Of a stretch of 64,000 bases of DNA, positions 27,721 through 40,179 are shown in pieces (within the stretch, counting starts at the first letter, position 1; each line of letters starts with the position of its first letter). This DNA is from Atherix ibis (Eukaryota; Arthropoda; Insecta; Diptera; Athericidae), in assembly GCA_958298945.1 (NCBI GenBank), contig OY282605.1, positions 35,318,811 to 35,382,810 of the forward strand, in the 5' to 3' direction. A program made the position numbers and the translations under genes. Under the pieces are notes generated by a model, which saw nothing but the letters and a program-made list of their open reading frames with translations, ran no database searches and had not been told where the DNA came from.

Positions 27721-27971
27721 AAAACAACAAAAGTATGCAAGCATTTCGGTTTGCTACCACTTTCATGGAGAATGGCGTTTTTTAAAACTCGCCTATTTGA
27801 TTGATATTTACTAAATAAATAATAAACCTTAAATTCCATTTCATATCAAAAGATTGTACAAAATATAAAAATTGCGTATCGTTGTTTAAATTATATTTTT
27901 CTTTGATGTTTAAATTATTATATGTAATTTTCTTTGTAATCTATAACAAAAACTAGATGTCACTAGGTATC

Positions 27972-28352
27972 TTTTTTTTATGTTTAGATTAATGAGGTAC
28001 AGGGGCAAACTATTAAAAGGTACTCGCCTGGACATTTTTCCTGCCAGGCGAGTTATGCGGGATTTTTACCTCGCTAAAACCTAACCTGCACCTCTGATCT
28101 TGCTCCCGGAACGATGGTTCCCCGACGGCACTCTTTGTAAATACAACTTCGCCGGGGCGTTCTTATTTGATGCTACTGCTGTCCCGATGTTATGACGCCT
28201 CGCGGCCTATTCTTCGTACGTTGTGTGGAGATCCTTGATAATGGATTCCGCGTACTCTGCAATTCTGTTCCAAGCCGATTGGCTCTTCAGCATGCACTCC
28301 ACTATATTTTCTGGACTGATGGAACGGTCCAGATTTCTCTCCAGCTCGTGTC
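27972..28352 (-). mobile_element. 5'-truncated non-LTR retrotransposon (R1/LOA-like)
   Basis: The minus-strand 3' end is marked by an A tract (T run at 27972-27979 on the + strand). It contains the last codons of the reverse-transcriptase ORF (28207-28350) followed by about 230 bp of 3' UTR with CGCCTGGCAGGAAAAATGTC. The insertion lies inside repeat Z. Short 5'-truncated copies of this kind are the normal product of target-primed reverse transcription. Confidence 0.7.
28207..28350 (-). pseudogene. C-terminus of a non-LTR retrotransposon ORF2
   Basis: 47 codons in one frame ending in TAG: ELERNLDRSISPENIVECML then KSQSAWNRIAEYAESIIKDL and HTTYEE. The pattern TPENIVxxMLxSxxxWNxV is typical of the extreme C-terminus of R1-group and related ORF2 proteins. 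The reading frame breaks just upstream (TGA), at the truncation point. Confidence 0.75.
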
Positions 28353-28439
28353 ACTACATACGATCCAGGTATTCTTTAATCTAAGGCATTCCTATTTCAC
28401 GTTGAATGTTTTAAAATTTTAACAGAATTGTGTTCCTAC

Positions 28440-29802
28440 CCTAAGACGACGATATTGGATAGTGTGGAAAAATTACCTCGTAATCAATGTTTCCATAATA
28501 TATGACCGCGACTGTGTTACATTAGGCAAGAAAAATGCATAAACAATAATTCTGAACTTATATAAGTATATATAAAGGAATTAAATTGTGTGTTAATTTT
28601 AATGAAAGCAGGGACTTTCGTTATCGAGTCTAATTTTTATAAAATTCTTAAATGGAAATTAATTTTTTTATTTAAAATATTGTCTTGCGTCGTGTAACAA
28701 TAATAAAAATGATGTACACTCAATGTGGCACAAGCCCCGTGTACAAACGAAAATCGTAAATTATTTCTCCCATTCATAAATCGAATAGTAAAAATGTATC
28801 TTTTATTGTACGCACACTTGGCATACGTTTCTGAGAGATGCGTAAATTAATGAAGTGAAATGTCAAACGATACGAATGCTTTCGGTCCTTTTCGTTCTAG
28901 CTTCGTGTGAATGTTATGAGTCTCTTTTCCCCCATCAGACTGCATACATTATTCTATTTCCTTCGCACCATTGATAATATGCACAACATATAAATGCGAT
29001 GTTTTGCCATTAGTGCTGCCATAATAGTACGAATGAACATTTAAAGTGTTTGGTCGAAAATTTGGCGGCAATCTTAACTGTATATATTTATATCATGAAT
29101 ATTTTGCGTTTATAATCCATATTTAAATTGGTTTTCCATTTTTAGTTATTATTTTTGGTTTTTAATATAATTGAATGATAGGATTTTTTTGAAATTTTCT
29201 TTTCCCAAACTGAATTATTTACTGTAAATTTAATGATAATATTCACGAAAGTTTTGAATAAGAAAATAATGGTGGAAAACCTAACGAAATAAAGCGTTAT
29301 AAACTGGTAATACTATAACGAATAGAAGATACTTACATGATGCCGACACACTGGTTGGATGAAAACAATTTTTTGTTAGTTAGTATAGTGTGAACGCTGT
29401 AGTAATTTATATGATGTTTTTTGTACAGCCCGAGTTGGTGCATAGAAGTTCCATCATCACGTCTTATGACATTTTTCGTATTGAATTTGTAGTGTTTGAC
29501 GTTTTGATTCTATCATAAATAATCTGAATATAAACTTTAATATTGATTTATTAGAAATGTTGTGTATCATTGCACAATAGTGTAATTGTTCAGTTAAATT
29601 ATTTTTGCATCGTACATGTAAATTACAATTTTGTGTGTCCCTTTGCCGTGGTCAGAGAGTGTCATATTGGTTCAGAGGTTTTTTTTATTTTTATATATAT
29701 ATAATTTTAAGTATTTGTGTACTAAACTCTCAATTGGTGTATTTGGGTGCTAGTTGCAAGTTCCTATTTGTTTAAATTCTAGTTTCCGGTATCCGGTATA
29801 AA
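28440..29802. other. Presumed upstream region of the 59-residue gene
   Basis: Less AT-rich than most of the window, with no recognised repeat. It may hold the promoter and 5' UTR of the gene starting at 29803; an in-frame stop at 29773-29775 closes the frame upstream. No definite promoter motif is claimed. Confidence 0.35.
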
Positions 29803-29886
29803 ATGGCTTCAATACATCTGCCAAAGATTCTCTCCTCGAAAAAATCTAGTGCAGATGTTGAACAAGAAAACTTCGAAAAATTACAG
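29803..29886 (+). CDS. Unrecognised small protein, coding exon 1
   Basis: Twenty-eight codons, MASIHLPKILSSKKSSADVE then QENFEKLQ. The ATG has a good context (AAAATGG) and an in-frame stop 27 bp upstream. The exon ends at a perfect donor, CAG|GTGAGT at 29887, in phase 0. The base composition is markedly less AT-rich than the following intron. I do not recognise the protein. The model depends on joining to 30367 (480-bp intron). It could alternatively be the first exon of a larger gene whose other exons lie outside the window. Confidence 0.45.
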
Positions 29887-30366
29887 GTGAGTTTTTGTTT
29901 TGTGTATTTGGTTTAGGTTGTCTTCTAATTTGCTTCAGTTTTCTGTTTTGTTTTGTTGATTTTAAATATAATTTGTGGGCGTCACCGCCTGTGCTTTTTT
30001 TTTTCTTCTTAAAAAATATTTATTATAGAAACAATAACACTGCAATTCCTCCCAAAAAAAAAAAAAAAATACTATCCTCAATTCCTACTCACACGATTTG
30101 CACAGACAGGACAGATTGCCCCCTTCCGGTAAGCCTATACATACACTCATTATGAGCCCATACAAATATACCAAACAACATAATATTTACAAAAATAATA
30201 TTACTAATAATAATAATAATAATGATAACAATAACGATAATAATATTAATACGTATTTGCTTGTACTTGTACTTGTTCTATGGGAATTGAAATTTGAGTT
30301 GACATCAGACACCGAAGTTACGCTTTGCTTTTTACCGACCCACTGACTTCTTTCTATTCTTCGTAG

Positions 30367-30462
30367 AGGGGGCTTGCGACTAAACCGGAAGAGATGCATT
30401 CTTTGGCTTGTGCCTTAAACGATCTTTCCGCATACTTTGACATTTTGACGATGGATGGATGA
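30367..30462 (+). CDS. Unrecognised small protein, coding exon 2
   Basis: It follows a convincing 3' splice site: CTGAC (branch-like, about 30342), then a pyrimidine-rich run and TCGTAG at 30361-30366. In phase 0 it reads RGLATKPEEMHSLACALNDL and SAYFDILTMDG, then TGA at 30460-30462. With exon 1 this gives a 59-residue, soluble-looking protein with no signal peptide or membrane segment. Codon usage and composition look coding. No donor that would avoid the stop is seen, so this appears to be the last coding exon. The function is unknown. Confidence 0.42.
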   Translation, partial: RGLATKPEEMHSLACALNDLSAYFDILTMDG

Positions 30463-31462
30463 GTTGTTGTTTGTTTGCATGTAAATTTTTTTATAAAAAA
30501 AAAACCAAAAAAAATACGACGCAAAATATATTTTGCACAACTTATTTCGAAATGATAGAAATTGCAAAGAAATCATACAAATGCCTTGGAAAACGAGATT
30601 TTCTATTCTACAAAAAAGATATCATCACAATTCCACTACTACCAAGTAAATGTTCCACTTTAAATTTATGAGATTATAATAGAAAGAGGGGAGATGGGGG
30701 AGGCAAGGAATTTTAACAAGACAATAGACTGTGGGTGAAAATACAATAATTCCAAGTTTAATAGGAGCAAAATAGAAAGAAATTCACTTAAAAATCATCA
30801 GTCTGTAATAGATTCGAATTTCCATTTTAAATATAGTCCGTACAATATTTAGACCTCAATTATGTGTATGTGTCTGTGTAGAATCGTAACTAGATGACTG
30901 ACTGACTTTATAGAGTAAGTCCAATATGACTGCTTGTAGAATGATTGATTGAGCAATGAAATGGAAATCAATCTGGAAGCCTTTTTGGGGTACTGTGTAC
31001 ATTTGTGGTTGGTTATTTGTTGTCTATTCGCCAAAAATCAAATAAATAATGTATTAGCACAATTATAATAAATCAATATAAAGTACATCTGTTTATAAGG
31101 AAAAATGCAAATTTCGTAAATGAATTGATTTGATTTCTGTAGAAGCGTGTGTTCAGTCTGGATTTTAGAAGCCAAACAGACCATCATCCCCAATAGTGTA
31201 TAAAATTATGTTGGTCGACTTTAAATAAATTTTTATAACACTTTTCTTAGAAAAGCTGTTGAATAATAAAAGAAAATGAAATCATGAATGACTAATATTT
31301 ACTACTAAGAAAATGTCTACTAAGTTAGAGAATAAAAAATTTACAAGAAGACAATCAGTTTCGCTTTAGCGAACCGATTAAATTTATATTATTAATTCTC
31401 ATAAACAAATAGTATTTAAAAAATTGAAGGGGGTGGGGAGGGGATGTCAAACGTATTAATTA
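30463..31462. other. Intergenic or 3' UTR sequence
   Basis: AT-rich; an AATAAA lies near 31043. It ends in a G-rich stretch (31427-31447) that is echoed on the other side of the satellite array. Nothing else recognised. Confidence 0.5.
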
Positions 31463-31890
31463 ATTTTTAGTAAAAATGTTCAGGCGTAATTTTCAGTAAA
31501 AATTTTTAGGCCAAATTTTCAGTAAAAATGTTCAGGCGAAATTTTCAGTAAAAATGTTCAGGCGAAAATTTCAGTAAAAATTTTCAGTAAAAATGTTCAG
31601 GCGAAATTTTCAGTAAAAATGTTCAGGCGAAATTTTCAGTAAAAATATTCAGGCGAAATTTTCAGTAAAAATGTTCAGGCGAAATTTTCAGTAAAAATGT
31701 TCAGGCGAAAATTTCAGTAAAAATTTTCAGTCGAAATTTTCAGTAAAAATGTTCAGACAAAATTTTTAGTAAAAATGTTCAGGCGGAATTTTCAGTAAAA
31801 ATTTTTAGACGGAATTTTCAGTAAAAATGTTCAGGCGAAATTTTCAGTAAAAATGTTCAGGCGAAATTTTTAGTAAACAAGTTCAAGCGA
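31463..31890. repeat. Satellite array 1, 26-bp dimer unit
   Basis: About 16 units of AATTTTCAGTAAAAATGTTC plus AGGCGA, 26 bp each, with half-unit variants. G-rich segments of similar sequence with a following TATTAATTA flank both sides (about 31427-31465 and 31892-31930). The same unit forms array 2 at 35758, and its inverted 13-bp relative forms array 3 at 55290. Confidence 0.92.
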
Positions 31891-32069
31891 AAAAGGAGGT
31901 GGGGGGGGGGGTGTTAAACATATTAATTATAGAACAAACAAAAAACAATTATCCTAAATAAAGTTATCTGCTAGTTCGAACAGTAATGATAGTGTAAAAT
32001 CATAGTAGACGGTTATCCAATTTACATTTTAGAAAATAAATTTAAATAAAGCAAATTTTAAAATCAAAT

Positions 32070-33062
32070 TTTGACAACATTTTTATTTAATTCTATTGCT
32101 TGAACCTTGCCATTATGTATGAAATATAAAATTATTTAAATGACTGCGTCGATACGTCATGCAGGACTCGATCCTTTTGAGGGAATTTTTGATGATTGTT
32201 TTGCACATTTGCGGCTGTATATCCGGCCACTACTTGATGGATGTTTGTTTTAAATGGTCTGATGGTTGAGGTATTTTTTCGTTAACACAATTTTTGGTGT
32301 GGTCCCACTTGAAAAATTCAAACCATGCAAAAACGCACAATTCTGGAGGTCAATTAACAGCATCACTTTGAACTTTTCGCGCAATAAAACTAAAATATAC
32401 CGTGTTATGTTATTAGAATAATATCTTTTTATATAGACTATAATAAAATCTTTAAGTTTTTATCTAAAAAAAAGTCAGTTATCATACGACCATAGCCTTA
32501 CCTTCATTTTTCAAAGAAATTTCCAAACCAATGACTTTTTGGACCAAAATTCATATCAAACAGTCACTTTTTGCAGACACAATGACTTTTTAAGAGTTAC
32601 TTGTGGTTTTTCGGAGCCCCATCATATACGAAATTTTTAATCATTGACGTATGCACCGAGCGATAAGTATAAGTAGGTCTTCCATTGCTGATGTAAATTT
32701 TCCTTGATAAATCAGCATCCTGTTAGCCCAGTCTTAGATTATGGTAGAACTGAATATGCTTCTACACAAACATTTTCAGAATTGACGATAACGGTCATTC
32801 CTTCTTTATGTTCAAATAATTACGGGCCAATTACAATGAGGGTTTTCAGAGCCTCATATAGTACAATTTTGTTGCTTATTCACGTATCCACTTTGGGAGA
32901 ATTAAGCCTCATAGCTGGAGAAAATTTACTCCAATAATCCGGCACTTAGTCCGCGTTTCTTGTACCTATTCCATGGCCGATCCACAATGTAAAATAGGCT
33001 GACATACATATATGTTTGACAGCTGTCAAAAGAAAGGACTTTACTTTCCAAACCACAAACTG
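32070..33062 (-). mobile_element. Decayed DD41D-like element
   Basis: The right end has ATATGTTTGACAGCTGTCAA and TACTTTCCAAACCACAAA, as in the related elements. The interior repeats landmarks seen elsewhere (GATCCTTTTGAGGGAATTTT, GGAGGTCAATT, GGTTTTCAGAGCCTCATATA). The transposase is too damaged to read beyond short matches. The left boundary is approximate. Confidence 0.55.
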
Positions 33063-33224
33063 ATTAATTCTTTAATAGATTAAAAATAATAAAAAAATTA
33101 CGAAAATCGTGGTTTAGAAAAGATGAAAGCATTAATTATTTATTGCAAATGTATTAATTTTTACTTAATTGTTCGTCAAATATTTAAAGTTTAATAAAAC
33201 TACACTTAAACTTACAAAAGTATA

Positions 33225-34772
33225 CAATTAGTTCGGTTTGCTACCATTTCATGGAGAATGGCATGTTTTTAAACTCTCCGAAAGTTTACAAAATTTAGGT
33301 GCTTGATAAAAAAAATAAATGTTACCCTCTGTCGTGTTTAAATTATATTTGTCTATGAAATAAAGGAATAAAAAAGGATTTTAATTTTTTTAAATGTCTA
33401 AACTGCATGTCACTGGGTGTCGTCACGTCTACATAAAAAAATCTACACAAAAGTATGCAAGCAGTACGATTTCTCACCGCTTTTGCAATAATTTAAATAG
33501 AAAATTGCGTATACATACAAAAAATTCTGACGTATCCAGGTGATTTTTTAATCTAAGCCGTAAAGCTACTCACGCAAGCACACTACTCAAAGGCAGCACT
33601 TTCAGATGGGGGCATTTTTATATTTGTACATTCGAGTATTACTTTAGAAATTATTTAAATTAATAAAATAACTGAGATTGTTTTTTAATTTAAATAAATT
33701 TATAATAAGAAAATAAATAAAACAATTTTTTTTTGTCATGAATTCATTTATTTGCATATAAAAGTTCATATATCAAAACATGGAACAGAACTTCGACAAA
33801 AATTTTCTCAAATAAATTCTGAAAATATATACAATACAAAAATTAAATAGGATCATCGACTTATTTTTATGATAAGAAATTTACTCACATCGTTTCTCAA
33901 TAGAAGCAGCTTTCAGTTTTAAGTTGGAATAGTATATAAGCATTGAGTTATAATATCATATATGAATACGCACTGACATTAGTATAAAAAAAATTTTAAG
34001 GTCACTTACCTTGGATTTTTTCCAGAAGCCATAAATATAAAATAAATATTTTGACATATTTGAAGTTAATAGATACAATTTTTGACTATGTAAAAATATA
34101 AAACTAATAAAAGCCCCATCGGACAAGAGTTAGGTGGCCGTCATTGATAAGTCAATCTGATCACAACCAATCGTCCGTTTACATTCAATGTTGCACAAAA
34201 ATTATTTTGTTTTTAAGCACTTAAAACACTCGAAATCCAATTAAAATTAGTAGAACGATAGGCAACTATGACTTTTATTCAAATATATAATTACTTTTTA
34301 CCGACAATTCATCTGAAAAATGAAACTAACTAATAAATGGTTAAGGGTCGACAGAATAGGTTTTTGGTTCATTTCAATTCCACAGTATATTTTTGGCTAT
34401 AATGAAATTCGTATAGATATACGGAGATTGCCTATCCGTAACTCTATAATCTAAGGATTGAATTTAAGAACGATTAAAGGCCCGGTCAGACGTGCAAAAT
34501 TCTGCGTGCAGTGTTGAGTGAGAAAAAGATGTTTATATGGCCATGATTAGATGTAAATTTAAAATAATTTATCTGCACAGGAACAGTGCTGCCTGCCACA
34601 ATGGAAACTAAAAGGCAAAATAAATTTGGCAAGAATTTGAAAATAAATTTGACATTTGCTGTCAGAACTTTTGTCCATATTAAGCCTCAAACACAATGCC
34701 AAGTTAAGCAGCTCAAACACGAGTAAGGAAATGTCATCTGATCATTTTATTATTTATATTTTATGCTCAATT
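33225..34772. repeat. Unclassified 1.55-kb element (Z plus Y), copy a
   Basis: Matches 58232-59776 along its full length, at roughly 90 percent by eye. It opens with repeat Z (33225-33562) and continues with Y, which contains CAAAGGCAGCAC(T/A)TTCAGATG, a TATA-like TATATAAGCATTGAG, and AATTCTGCGTGCAGTG. There is no open frame. In this copy the last 70 bp of Z recur after Y (34782-34850), so Y is bracketed by direct repeats. Confidence 0.8.
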
Positions 34773-34849
34773 CTATCAATTTAGATAGAAAATTGCGTAT
34801 ACATGTACGAAAATCAGACGTTCGTGCCTATCCAGGTATTCTTTAATCT

Positions 34850-35757
34850 AATTGTTCTCTTTAATATTCCAAAACTAAACCACCTTCGATTAGGTGGTTT
34901 GACCGCTCTCAAATGTGGCAGGCTTTTACTTTCCAACCCACCAAATGGATAATATTTTATTATGCGAATAATTATATTCTATGAAACTTTTACATAAAGA
35001 CGCCGATAAAATTTATATATTTTATATATAAAACAAAATGTTTGATAAAAGAGAAATATTTTTTTTTTAAAAATAGTAAACTCACGCAAAAATAAAATTC
35101 CATTTTTACACAATTAAATAAAAATGTTTATCAGAGAAGAAAAAAAAATAGATAAAAGTTTCTTCTTTTTTTTATACAAAAAAAAGTAAGGAAAAAGGTG
35201 GGGGTGGTGGCTTTAAGATAAACTTTTCAACAAAAAAACGCAAATAAGATAACATACTTGTAAATAGCAAAATAATTTTTAAGATAAATTTTGCGAAATT
35301 CAGTACGGATATTTTTTTAAAATTCTACCATTTACATTTTTATATGAGACTGACTATATTTTGAAAATCCTACGAATCTGCATGTTAAAATTACACTTTA
35401 ACCTGAAGGTTCCGGTTGTGGGCCTAACGATAAAATGAGGCTCTTAAGGTAACCAACGCCCTATTGCACGAAACCTTATTATCTTACTGCAGCATATGTG
35501 CCAGAATGCCAGAAGCAAGGATTTAGTGATAGTTGAGAAAGCATTTAGTGGAGTCTATCAAACTTCCCCAGTGGACACTCTAGCGATCGAAACTGGTCGT
35601 GAAAACCCAACTGCACGTTATCTTTCATAATTGATCTCTAATCTAGAAAATTATCATTCCATGGTGGAAACTTTCCTTTATACGCAGCCTATAGGACGGC
35701 TTTCTTTATGATAGGCTGCGGGCACTCGAGGTGTCAATAGAAATGCCAGTTTGCAGT
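34850..35757. other. Transposon-end scrap and unassigned sequence
   Basis: At 34885-34945 there is a solo DD41D-like end (TTTTACTTTCCAACCCACC). The stretch 35390-35750 is GC-richer and looks like old mobile DNA but is not assigned; it includes a short hairpin (GCAGCCTATA and its complement) near 35683-35722. Confidence 0.4.
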
Positions 35758-36775
35758 CGAAATTTTCAGTAAAAAATTTCAGGCGAAATTTTCAGTACAA
35801 ATTTTTAGTCGAAAATTGCAGTCAAGATTTTAGTCGAAATTTTTTAGTTGAGACTTTCAGACGAAATTTTCAGTAAACATGTTCAAGCGAAATTTTCAGT
35901 AAAAATTTTCAGGCGAAATTTTAGTCGACATTTTTTAGTTGAGAATTTCAGTCGATATTTTCGGTAAAAATTTTCAGTAAACATGTTCAAGCGAAATTTT
36001 CAGTAAAAATGTTCAGGCGAAATTTTCAATATAAATATTCAGGCGAAATTTTCAGTACAAATTTACAGGTGAAATTTTTAGTAAAATTTTCAGTAAAAAT
36101 GTTCAAGCGAAATTTTCATTAAAAATTTGCAGGCGAAATTTTCAGTAAACATGTTGAAGCGAAATTTTAAGTAAAAATTTTCAGGCGAAATTTTCAGTAA
36201 ACATTTTTAGGCGAAATTTTCAGTAAAAATGTTCAGGCGAAATTTTCAGTAAAAATATTCAGGCGAAATTTTCAGTACAAATTTACAGGTGAAATTTTCA
36301 GTACAAATTTACAGGTGAAATTTTTAGTAAAATTTTCAGTAAAAATGTTCAGGCGAAATTTTCATTAAAAATTTGCAGGCGAAATTTTCAGTAAACATGT
36401 TGAAGCGAAATTTTAAGTAAAAATTTTCAGGCGAAATTTTCAGTAAACATTTTTAGGCGAAATTTTCAGTAAAAATGTTCAGGCGAAATTTTCAGTAAAA
36501 ATATTCAGGCGAAATTTTCAGTACAAATTTACAGGTGAAATTTTCAGTCAAATTTTCATGCGAAATTTTCAGTAAAAATGTTCAGGCGGAATTTTCAGTA
36601 AAAATTTGCAGGCGAAATTTACAGTAAACATGTTCAAGCGAAATTTTAAGTAAAAATTTTCAGTAAACATGTTCAAGCGAATTTTTCAGTAAAAATTTTG
36701 AGGCGAAATTTTTAGTCCAAAATATCAGTCGAAATTTTTTAGTTGAAAATTTCAGTCGAATTTTCATATAAAAAG
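35758..36775. repeat. Satellite array 2, 26-bp dimer unit
   Basis: About 38 units related to array 1, more diverged (variants TTTACAGGTGAAATT, ATGTTCAAGCGAAATT, TTTGCAGGCGAAATT). A longer repeat of about 246 bp is visible: ATGTTGAAGCGAAATTTTAA occurs at 36151 and again at 36397 with matching neighbours. It has the same orientation as array 1. Confidence 0.92.
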
Positions 36776-39009
36776 GATCAGTTATCATGCATATAGAGTC
36801 TCCATTTCTCGACAGGATTAGTTGTTCAACCGCGGTTATTGTAAAATTGCAATTATTTTTGCAGTAATCAATTTCTTGTTAGCTTCTAGCATTAAAAAGA
36901 TGGCATTCTACGCAATGTTGAAAATCGCCACAATTATCACACGACTGACATTGTTTTAAGCATCTATAATAAGTATTGCAAAATTGAATACGTAGATTAT
37001 CTGCCAAATAAATCTCACTTAAAACCATTACATGAACCCCTGCTCCTTTGGATATTATCAAAACTACGAAAATTACAACCTTTCAAGTGGTTTTTGATCT
37101 TGGGCAATAAAATAAATAATAAAAAATCTTGAAAATCAGGTGAATAACAAAGAAAAAAATAGTTTACAGTATTTTTCTGCTGCGAAGCTTTCAAGTATAG
37201 GCAATGTCAGATCTGACGGGAAGAATACTTTTTCTGAGCCTTTCAAGGAGCCTTCACTCGTTTCACATTTTCATCGCCTACCATGCTCCTCGGTCTTAAA
37301 AAAAAGTATTGTAGTTTTATAGTTCCGTAAAATTTGTGCAGCTATTCTCCCCCCATAGCCACGTGGATTCACTAAGCTTTAAACGAAATTTGACTGGCAT
37401 TGCCGGAAACTCATATAACTCTCTACGTGTATGTTGCCAGTCTCATTAGTTTTTTTTTGCCGTAATGTATCCATGATAACCTGTATCTTAATATAAAAAT
37501 TCCAATTAGCCTATTGGAAAAAGCTTAATATTAAATCAACGATTTTTACTATAGCAGTTGTTATTTATTACAATATTTTCATTAAAATCATCTTGTAAAA
37601 AAAACTGGATTTGGTATGTATTTTAAGAAAAGAACTCAAAACATAACAAAAACACGTGCGAACACCTGGTATTAGCCTCTCATCCACCAACAATATTCGT
37701 TGTGAACGTACGCTGCTTCGTCTTCTAGCCTCCTTTTAAGTCGTCAGCTGTTAAGCAGTTCTTTTGTCTGTTCGACATCTGCTTTTTCATTTTAAGGATA
37801 CTCTTAAAGATCGATCAGTTGAAATTGTATTTTTACAGCAAAAAAAAAAAAATAGTGCTGCCATAGTAAAATTTTGTTCAAACTCTCTTTTAAAGTATAC
37901 AGTTTTTTTTCTACAAATTAGAGTAATTTTTGTTTGCCTTTTAACATTTGTATTTGGTGATTAAAAGAATTTCTTTTAAATTATCATAAAAATATTATTT
38001 ACTAAATCCTTTTTTAAGCTAAAAATCTCCTCTATTATCTACACATTGTAACTGTAGGAGTTTTAGTGTAATTTTTCTGTTTTAAATTGTAATTCAATAG
38101 AAAATTTTTTTTTACTGACTCATATTATTATTAAAGATTAAGTTTTCTTAAAAATATTTTTTAATAAAATTAAATAATCCGACTATCTCTTTAAGAGTAT
38201 ATTTTATGGAAAATTTTTATTTTTTTAAAAATAAAATTGTAAAAAATGAATCTTTTAAGAATATTCAATAATTTTTAATATATTTTTGAAAATTTTCCAT
38301 TGGTATTTTGTAACGTTCCAATAGTCAGCGAAAATTTAAATTTTACAAACATTGATGCGATGCAGGTCGATTTCAGCGTTAAGAGGTCCAGTGTACATGT
38401 TATCTTTGATTTGATTATAAAAAGAAAAATACTAATTGACACCGAAATAATTACCTTTTAACGTATTTGTTAGTTATTCTGCAATTCTAGGTTCAGCCTG
38501 CAAACTATACTCATACTCATTATTACAATCCGTAATATGGGAAAAGTGCGCCACGAATTCACTCCAATTCATTCATGATTAATTGACCATGTTTTTTGCT
38601 ACTATTTGTGCACTATTTTTACCCGATGATGTAATCATACTAAAAACACATCCAATTATAATGTCTGGAAGGCACGCTACAGTCAAACACAACAGCAACA
38701 AAAAACAGTTTCTTTCGAGTGTACAAATATGTCGAAATGTTTTAATATTTTAAACCAGAAAAAAATTTCAATTAATTAAAATAATATCTACAAAAACAAA
38801 AACTAATGACAATAACTAAAATCGTTTAAGAATCTCTTCCTATTCAAGAAATTAAATACAATTGCAACGAGTAAAGAAACGTTTATTATTTATAAAAGAT
38901 GATTTTTTAAGTGTTTGATTTTTAAATTTCCAACAAAACAAATAGAAAAATTGCAAAAGTGTATGAATTTTTTTTTAAGAATCGATAAATCAATGCTTGC
39001 CAATTTACT
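36776..39009. other. Intergenic DNA, one mariner scrap
   Basis: Near 37200-37250 the + strand (GGGAAGAATACTTTTTCTGA) resembles a decayed mariner piece also seen at 40774 and 61560. Elsewhere nothing is recognised. Confidence 0.4.
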
Positions 39010-39915
39010 TTTTAAAGATTATTTTATGTAAATAATGGGGCTACGAGTACGTTTTAAGTGACATATCAACCAAATGCAGTTCTTGCATTTTAGGCAAAAA
39101 AAATTTCAAAGTCATCGAGCGATAGCGTGCGCCATTGACAGTAACGTTGCGGCCAGCGTCATCTTTAAAAAATCCGGACCGATGATTCCACCGGCCCATA
39201 AACCTCACCAAACAGTGCACTTTTATTGTTTTACCTGTGGTTGTTCATCAGACTAAATGCGACAATTTTGCATATTCACATACCCATTCAACCAGAAATA
39301 AGCTTCGTCGCTGAATGTAATTAATTGGTAAAAAAAACTGTTTTTCCTTTGGCAGGTCATTCGGCTTCTTAGCTTTCACGAGCTGTATTTTACACGCTTT
39401 CAGACCAGGATCCTTGCTCAATAAAGTCAAAATTTGTCGAGTGGTGTGGCTTGTGGTGCCGTTTGCTGAAACCACATATGGTCCAGATTAAAATATTCAT
39501 GTTGAGACCATAAAAAATACTATTGTCATGCTGTCCTTCTTCTTTTTCAAAGAAATCTTGGCTAATAATACCTTCAGATCGAAATTCACAATCAGACAGT
39601 CACTTTTTGCATTTACAATGGCTCCTCCATAGTCATTTGTGGATTTTGAGAACCTTATATACTACAATTTTTCGTATTGACGCATCCAAGCAGAGAGGAA
39701 TGTGTCTTATCGTTGAAGAAAATTTATTTGAAAAATCAGTATCCTAAGCCTAATCGGCGTATCTTTTGAATATCTCATGTTTAAAGTTCGGTGATTTATC
39801 AATCCATAATGTAAAATGGCAAACCTTTATTTTAAAAAAATCCAACTTTGGATGCATTATATAAATTTTGACAGCTGTCAAATGACAGAACTATACTCTC
39901 TGAACCACAAAAGTT
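39010..39915 (-). mobile_element. Decayed DD41D-like element
   Basis: Contains a readable transposase remnant on the minus strand (39070-39475) and a typical right end: ATTTTGACAGCTGTCAAATG then a TACTCTCTGAACCACAAA terminal repeat. The left end is not defined. Confidence 0.65.
39070..39475 (-). pseudogene. DD41D-like transposase remnant with first catalytic block
   Basis: Read in several frames, high to low coordinate: HTTRQILTLLSKDPGLKACK and IQLVKAKKPNDLPKEKQFF; then ITFSDEAYFWLNGYVNMQNC, with the first catalytic aspartate at about 39307; then GRNVTVNGARYRSMTLKFFL and PKMQELHL. These follow the order of the DD41D catalytic domain. The frames are broken by at least two shifts, and the FQQDGATCHT block is missing. 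Confidence 0.7.
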
Positions 39916-40179
39916 AGAACTTTTTACCTTTTATGTTCATCTCACGTTGTAGTCGGTTTAGTTTCTGTGTTTACCAAGGCTTTTTGTTTTATATAGAAAA
40001 TATTTTATAATTAGTAAAAAATATTATTTAAAAAAAATATTAATTATTTTCGTGACAAAAATCGGAAACTGTATCACCCATAAAAAAACTTTTAAAGAAA
40101 CTAATTTAAAAGTTGGATTATATGGAAATTTTTACTCAATTATTTTATAGGAAAGTAAAGAAATAGTGCCAAAATAACA

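Larger units (their letters stand above)
27722..28388. repeat. Dispersed repeat Z, copy 2, split by a LINE
   Basis: The left part (27722-27970) has GTATGCAAGCATTTCGGTTT, CATGGAGAATGGCG and CTAGATGTCACTAGGT; the right part (28363-28388) has CCAGGTATTCTTTAATCTAA. The intervening 390 bp are a non-LTR retrotransposon piece. Confidence 0.7.

Noticed and set aside
30098..30399. Open frames on both strands between the two exons of the small gene
   Set aside because: They are driven by AAT/ATT triplet runs (poly-N, poly-L) inside the inferred intron and show no family features.
31463..31890. Regular 26-bp repeats that might suggest a CRISPR array
   Set aside because: The units are contiguous without unique spacers, the host is a eukaryote, and no cas genes are present. 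It is a satellite.
36879..37061. 60-codon minus-strand frame with CLKQCQSCDNCGDFQHCVEC, which looks like a Cys-rich domain
   Set aside because: No known zinc-binding spacing, no neighbouring exon signals and no further coding context; not enough to call a gene.
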